A stretch of DNA of 7,293 bases from Methylococcaceae bacterium (GTDB lineage: Bacteria; Pseudomonadota; Gammaproteobacteria; Methylococcales; Methylomonadaceae). Below, in pieces: positions 6,692 to 7,293 of the stretch. The position numbers and the translations under genes were made by a program. How positions within the stretch are numbered: position 1 is the stretch's first letter; each line of letters opens with the position of its first letter. Under the pieces are notes generated by a model. That model was not told where the DNA came from. It ran no database searches and saw only the letters and a list, made by a program, of their open reading frames with translations. Where the stretch lies: assembly GCA_030699345.1 (NCBI GenBank), contig JAUYMX010000337.1:1-7293 (forward strand), given 5' to 3'.

Positions 6692-6722
6692 CGTTCGTGC
6701 TGAGCCTGTCGAAGCATGAACG
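6692..6722 (+). repeat. Palindromic repeat, copy A
   Basis: The 31-bp unit begins CGTTCGTGCTGAGC and ends GTCGAAGCATGAACG. Its ends pair over 10 bp with one G-T wobble. Its minus-strand translation contains MLRQAQHER, a peptide I recognise as the usual spurious product of this dispersed repeat. It matches copy B (6776-6806, opposite orientation) at 26 of 31 positions. Confidence 0.75.
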
Positions 6723-6767
6723 GATTAACGAAATGAGCCGAATTATTCTGTTCACACTTTGAAAGGA

Positions 6768-6814
6768 GTTGATTTCGTTTATGGTTCGACGAGCTCACCA
6801 CGAACGAAATCAAC
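6768..6814 (-). repeat. Palindromic repeat, copy B, with extended stem
   Basis: The core 6776-6806 is the reverse complement of copy A at 26 of 31 positions. It lies within a longer inverted repeat: GTTGATTTCGTT (6768-6779) and AACGAAATCAAC (6803-6814) are perfect 12-bp arms, and pairing continues inward to 6784/6798 with two mismatches of the wobble type. Relative to copy A, the ninth stem pair has switched from C-G to G-C, so pairing is kept despite the base changes. Confidence 0.75.
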
Positions 6815-6943
6815 ACTTCAATTTTTATTCTGAGCATTTCGATTAAGTAAAGGAGAGCTCTGTTGAAGGATTTGATTAGAGATTTCTTAATCATTGAGAG
6901 GTGCTGCCATCCTCATGGGTAAAATGGCAAGGATACCGCCAAC

Positions 6944-7293
6944 CTACTGCTCCACCGTCACAAAGGCTATTTTGGTAATACCGGCATGCTGAACGACTGC
7001 CATTACCTCTGCTAATTTGGAATAGATCACCGATTGGTCTGCGTATAAGTGCAAGCCAATTTCCGGGTTTTGGGTTTTTTCGGCAGTTAACGCGATTTCT
7101 AATGCCGCAAGATCGGCAATCGGCAATTTGTTAAGCGTAATAATGCCTTGCGCATCAATGCCCAGTTGCAGTGGTTGCTCTTTGACATCGGCAGTGGTTT
7201 CAACGGTTTTGGGCAAGGTGACATGCACGGACTGCGTTAATAACGGTGCGGTTACTAATAAGATGATTACCAACACCAACATCACGTCGACCA
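6944..7293 (-). CDS. exbD: ExbD/TolR-family proton-channel subunit, N-terminus missing
   Basis: The gene runs off the right edge; about 115 residues up to TAG 6946-6944 are present, against about 135-140 for typical ExbD. The visible sequence begins VDVMLVLVIILLVTAPLLTQ, the single transmembrane helix of ExbD/TolR. The Asp (codon 7288-7286) matches the family's conserved membrane Asp (Asp25 in E. coli ExbD), which is needed for use of the proton-motive force. A conserved 'SVHVTLPKT' juncture and a periplasmic domain ending 'GITKIAFVTVEQ' follow. ExbD works with ExbB to energise TonB-dependent outer-membrane transport; TolR is the Tol-Pal counterpart. 'TAPLLTQSV.V.LPK' fits ExbD better. Its first codons and any exbB partner lie outside the window. 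It is on the same strand as the efflux genes but 292 bp away. Confidence 0.9.
   Translation of the reverse strand, partial: VDVMLVLVIILLVTAPLLTQSVHVTLPKTVETTADVKEQPLQLGIDAQGIITLNKLPIADLAALEIALTAEKTQNPEIGLHLYADQSVIYSKLAEVMAVVQHAGITKIAFVTVEQ

Larger units (their letters stand above)
6652..6943. other. Intergenic gap with two inverted palindromic repeats
   Basis: About 292 bp separate the ExbD-type stop from the preferred start of the outer-membrane lipoprotein. The gap is AT-richer than the flanking genes and is dominated by two copies of a palindromic repeat. I found no convincing sigma70 promoter: AATAAT on the minus strand (about 6742-6747) resembles a -10 box but lacks a -35 at the right distance. 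I found no good terminator after the ExbD gene. The efflux operon promoter should lie here or upstream in the exb genes. The open frame across this gap is best read as non-coding. Confidence 0.55.

Noticed and set aside
6781..6846. A 21-codon plus-strand frame starting MVRRAHHER, with AAAGGAG 12 nt upstream
   Set aside because: The peptide comes from the palindromic repeat and the ribosome-site spacing is too long. It is a chance frame.
6905..6929. TGCCAT/ATGGCA inverted repeat downstream of the ExbD gene as a terminator
   Set aside because: The stem is only 6 bp with a 13-nt loop and no following T-run on the minus strand.
1..7293. CRISPR array, tRNA or rRNA genes, integrase or attachment sites
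   Set aside because: No regularly spaced direct repeats, no tRNA-like cloverleaf or rRNA sequence, and no integrase or transposase gene were seen on either strand.

Overview
The window looks like chromosomal DNA of a Gram-negative, probably gammaproteobacterial, organism. It encodes an outer-membrane efflux lipoprotein, a periplasmic adaptor, an RND pump and an ExbD-type protein, all of which need an outer membrane. The style of the dispersed palindromic repeats recalls methanotrophic Methylococcales, but that is an impression and not proven from the sequence.

Layout: (a) 2-223, plus strand: the C-terminal end of a probable beta-class carbonic anhydrase, followed by a strong hairpin at 253-279. 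(b) 339-683, minus strand: a small secreted protein of unknown function, convergent with the carbonic anhydrase. (c) 684-917: an intergenic stretch with a possible promoter overlapping a perfect 9-bp palindrome, then a REP-like double hairpin (756-817), one half of which looks like the rho-independent terminator of the efflux operon. (d) 6651 down to 918, minus strand: a three-gene tripartite efflux operon in the order outer-membrane factor (NodT-type lipoprotein), membrane fusion protein, RND pump. The genes overlap at their stop/start codons (TGATG and ATGA), so they are very probably co-translated. (e) 6652-6943: a gap holding two inverted copies of another palindromic repeat. (f) 6944-7293, minus strand: most of an ExbD/TolR-type proton-channel subunit that runs off the right edge.

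How the genes work together: the RND protein would take substrate from the inner membrane or periplasm using the proton gradient. The adaptor would link it to the outer-membrane lipoprotein channel, which exports the substrate. The substrate cannot be read from the sequence. The ExbD-type protein would belong to a separate TonB/Tol energising complex.

The most notable observation is a 79-bp perfectly bounded palindromic repeat (2513-2591) lying inside the RND pump gene in an open frame. It adds about 25 residues to the cytoplasmic connector between the two halves of the pump. The same element carries terminator-like hairpins in both directions. No wholly new multi-gene system is evident. The interest here is repeat biology: three unrelated palindromic repeat families in 7.3 kb, one of them apparently made part of a membrane protein.
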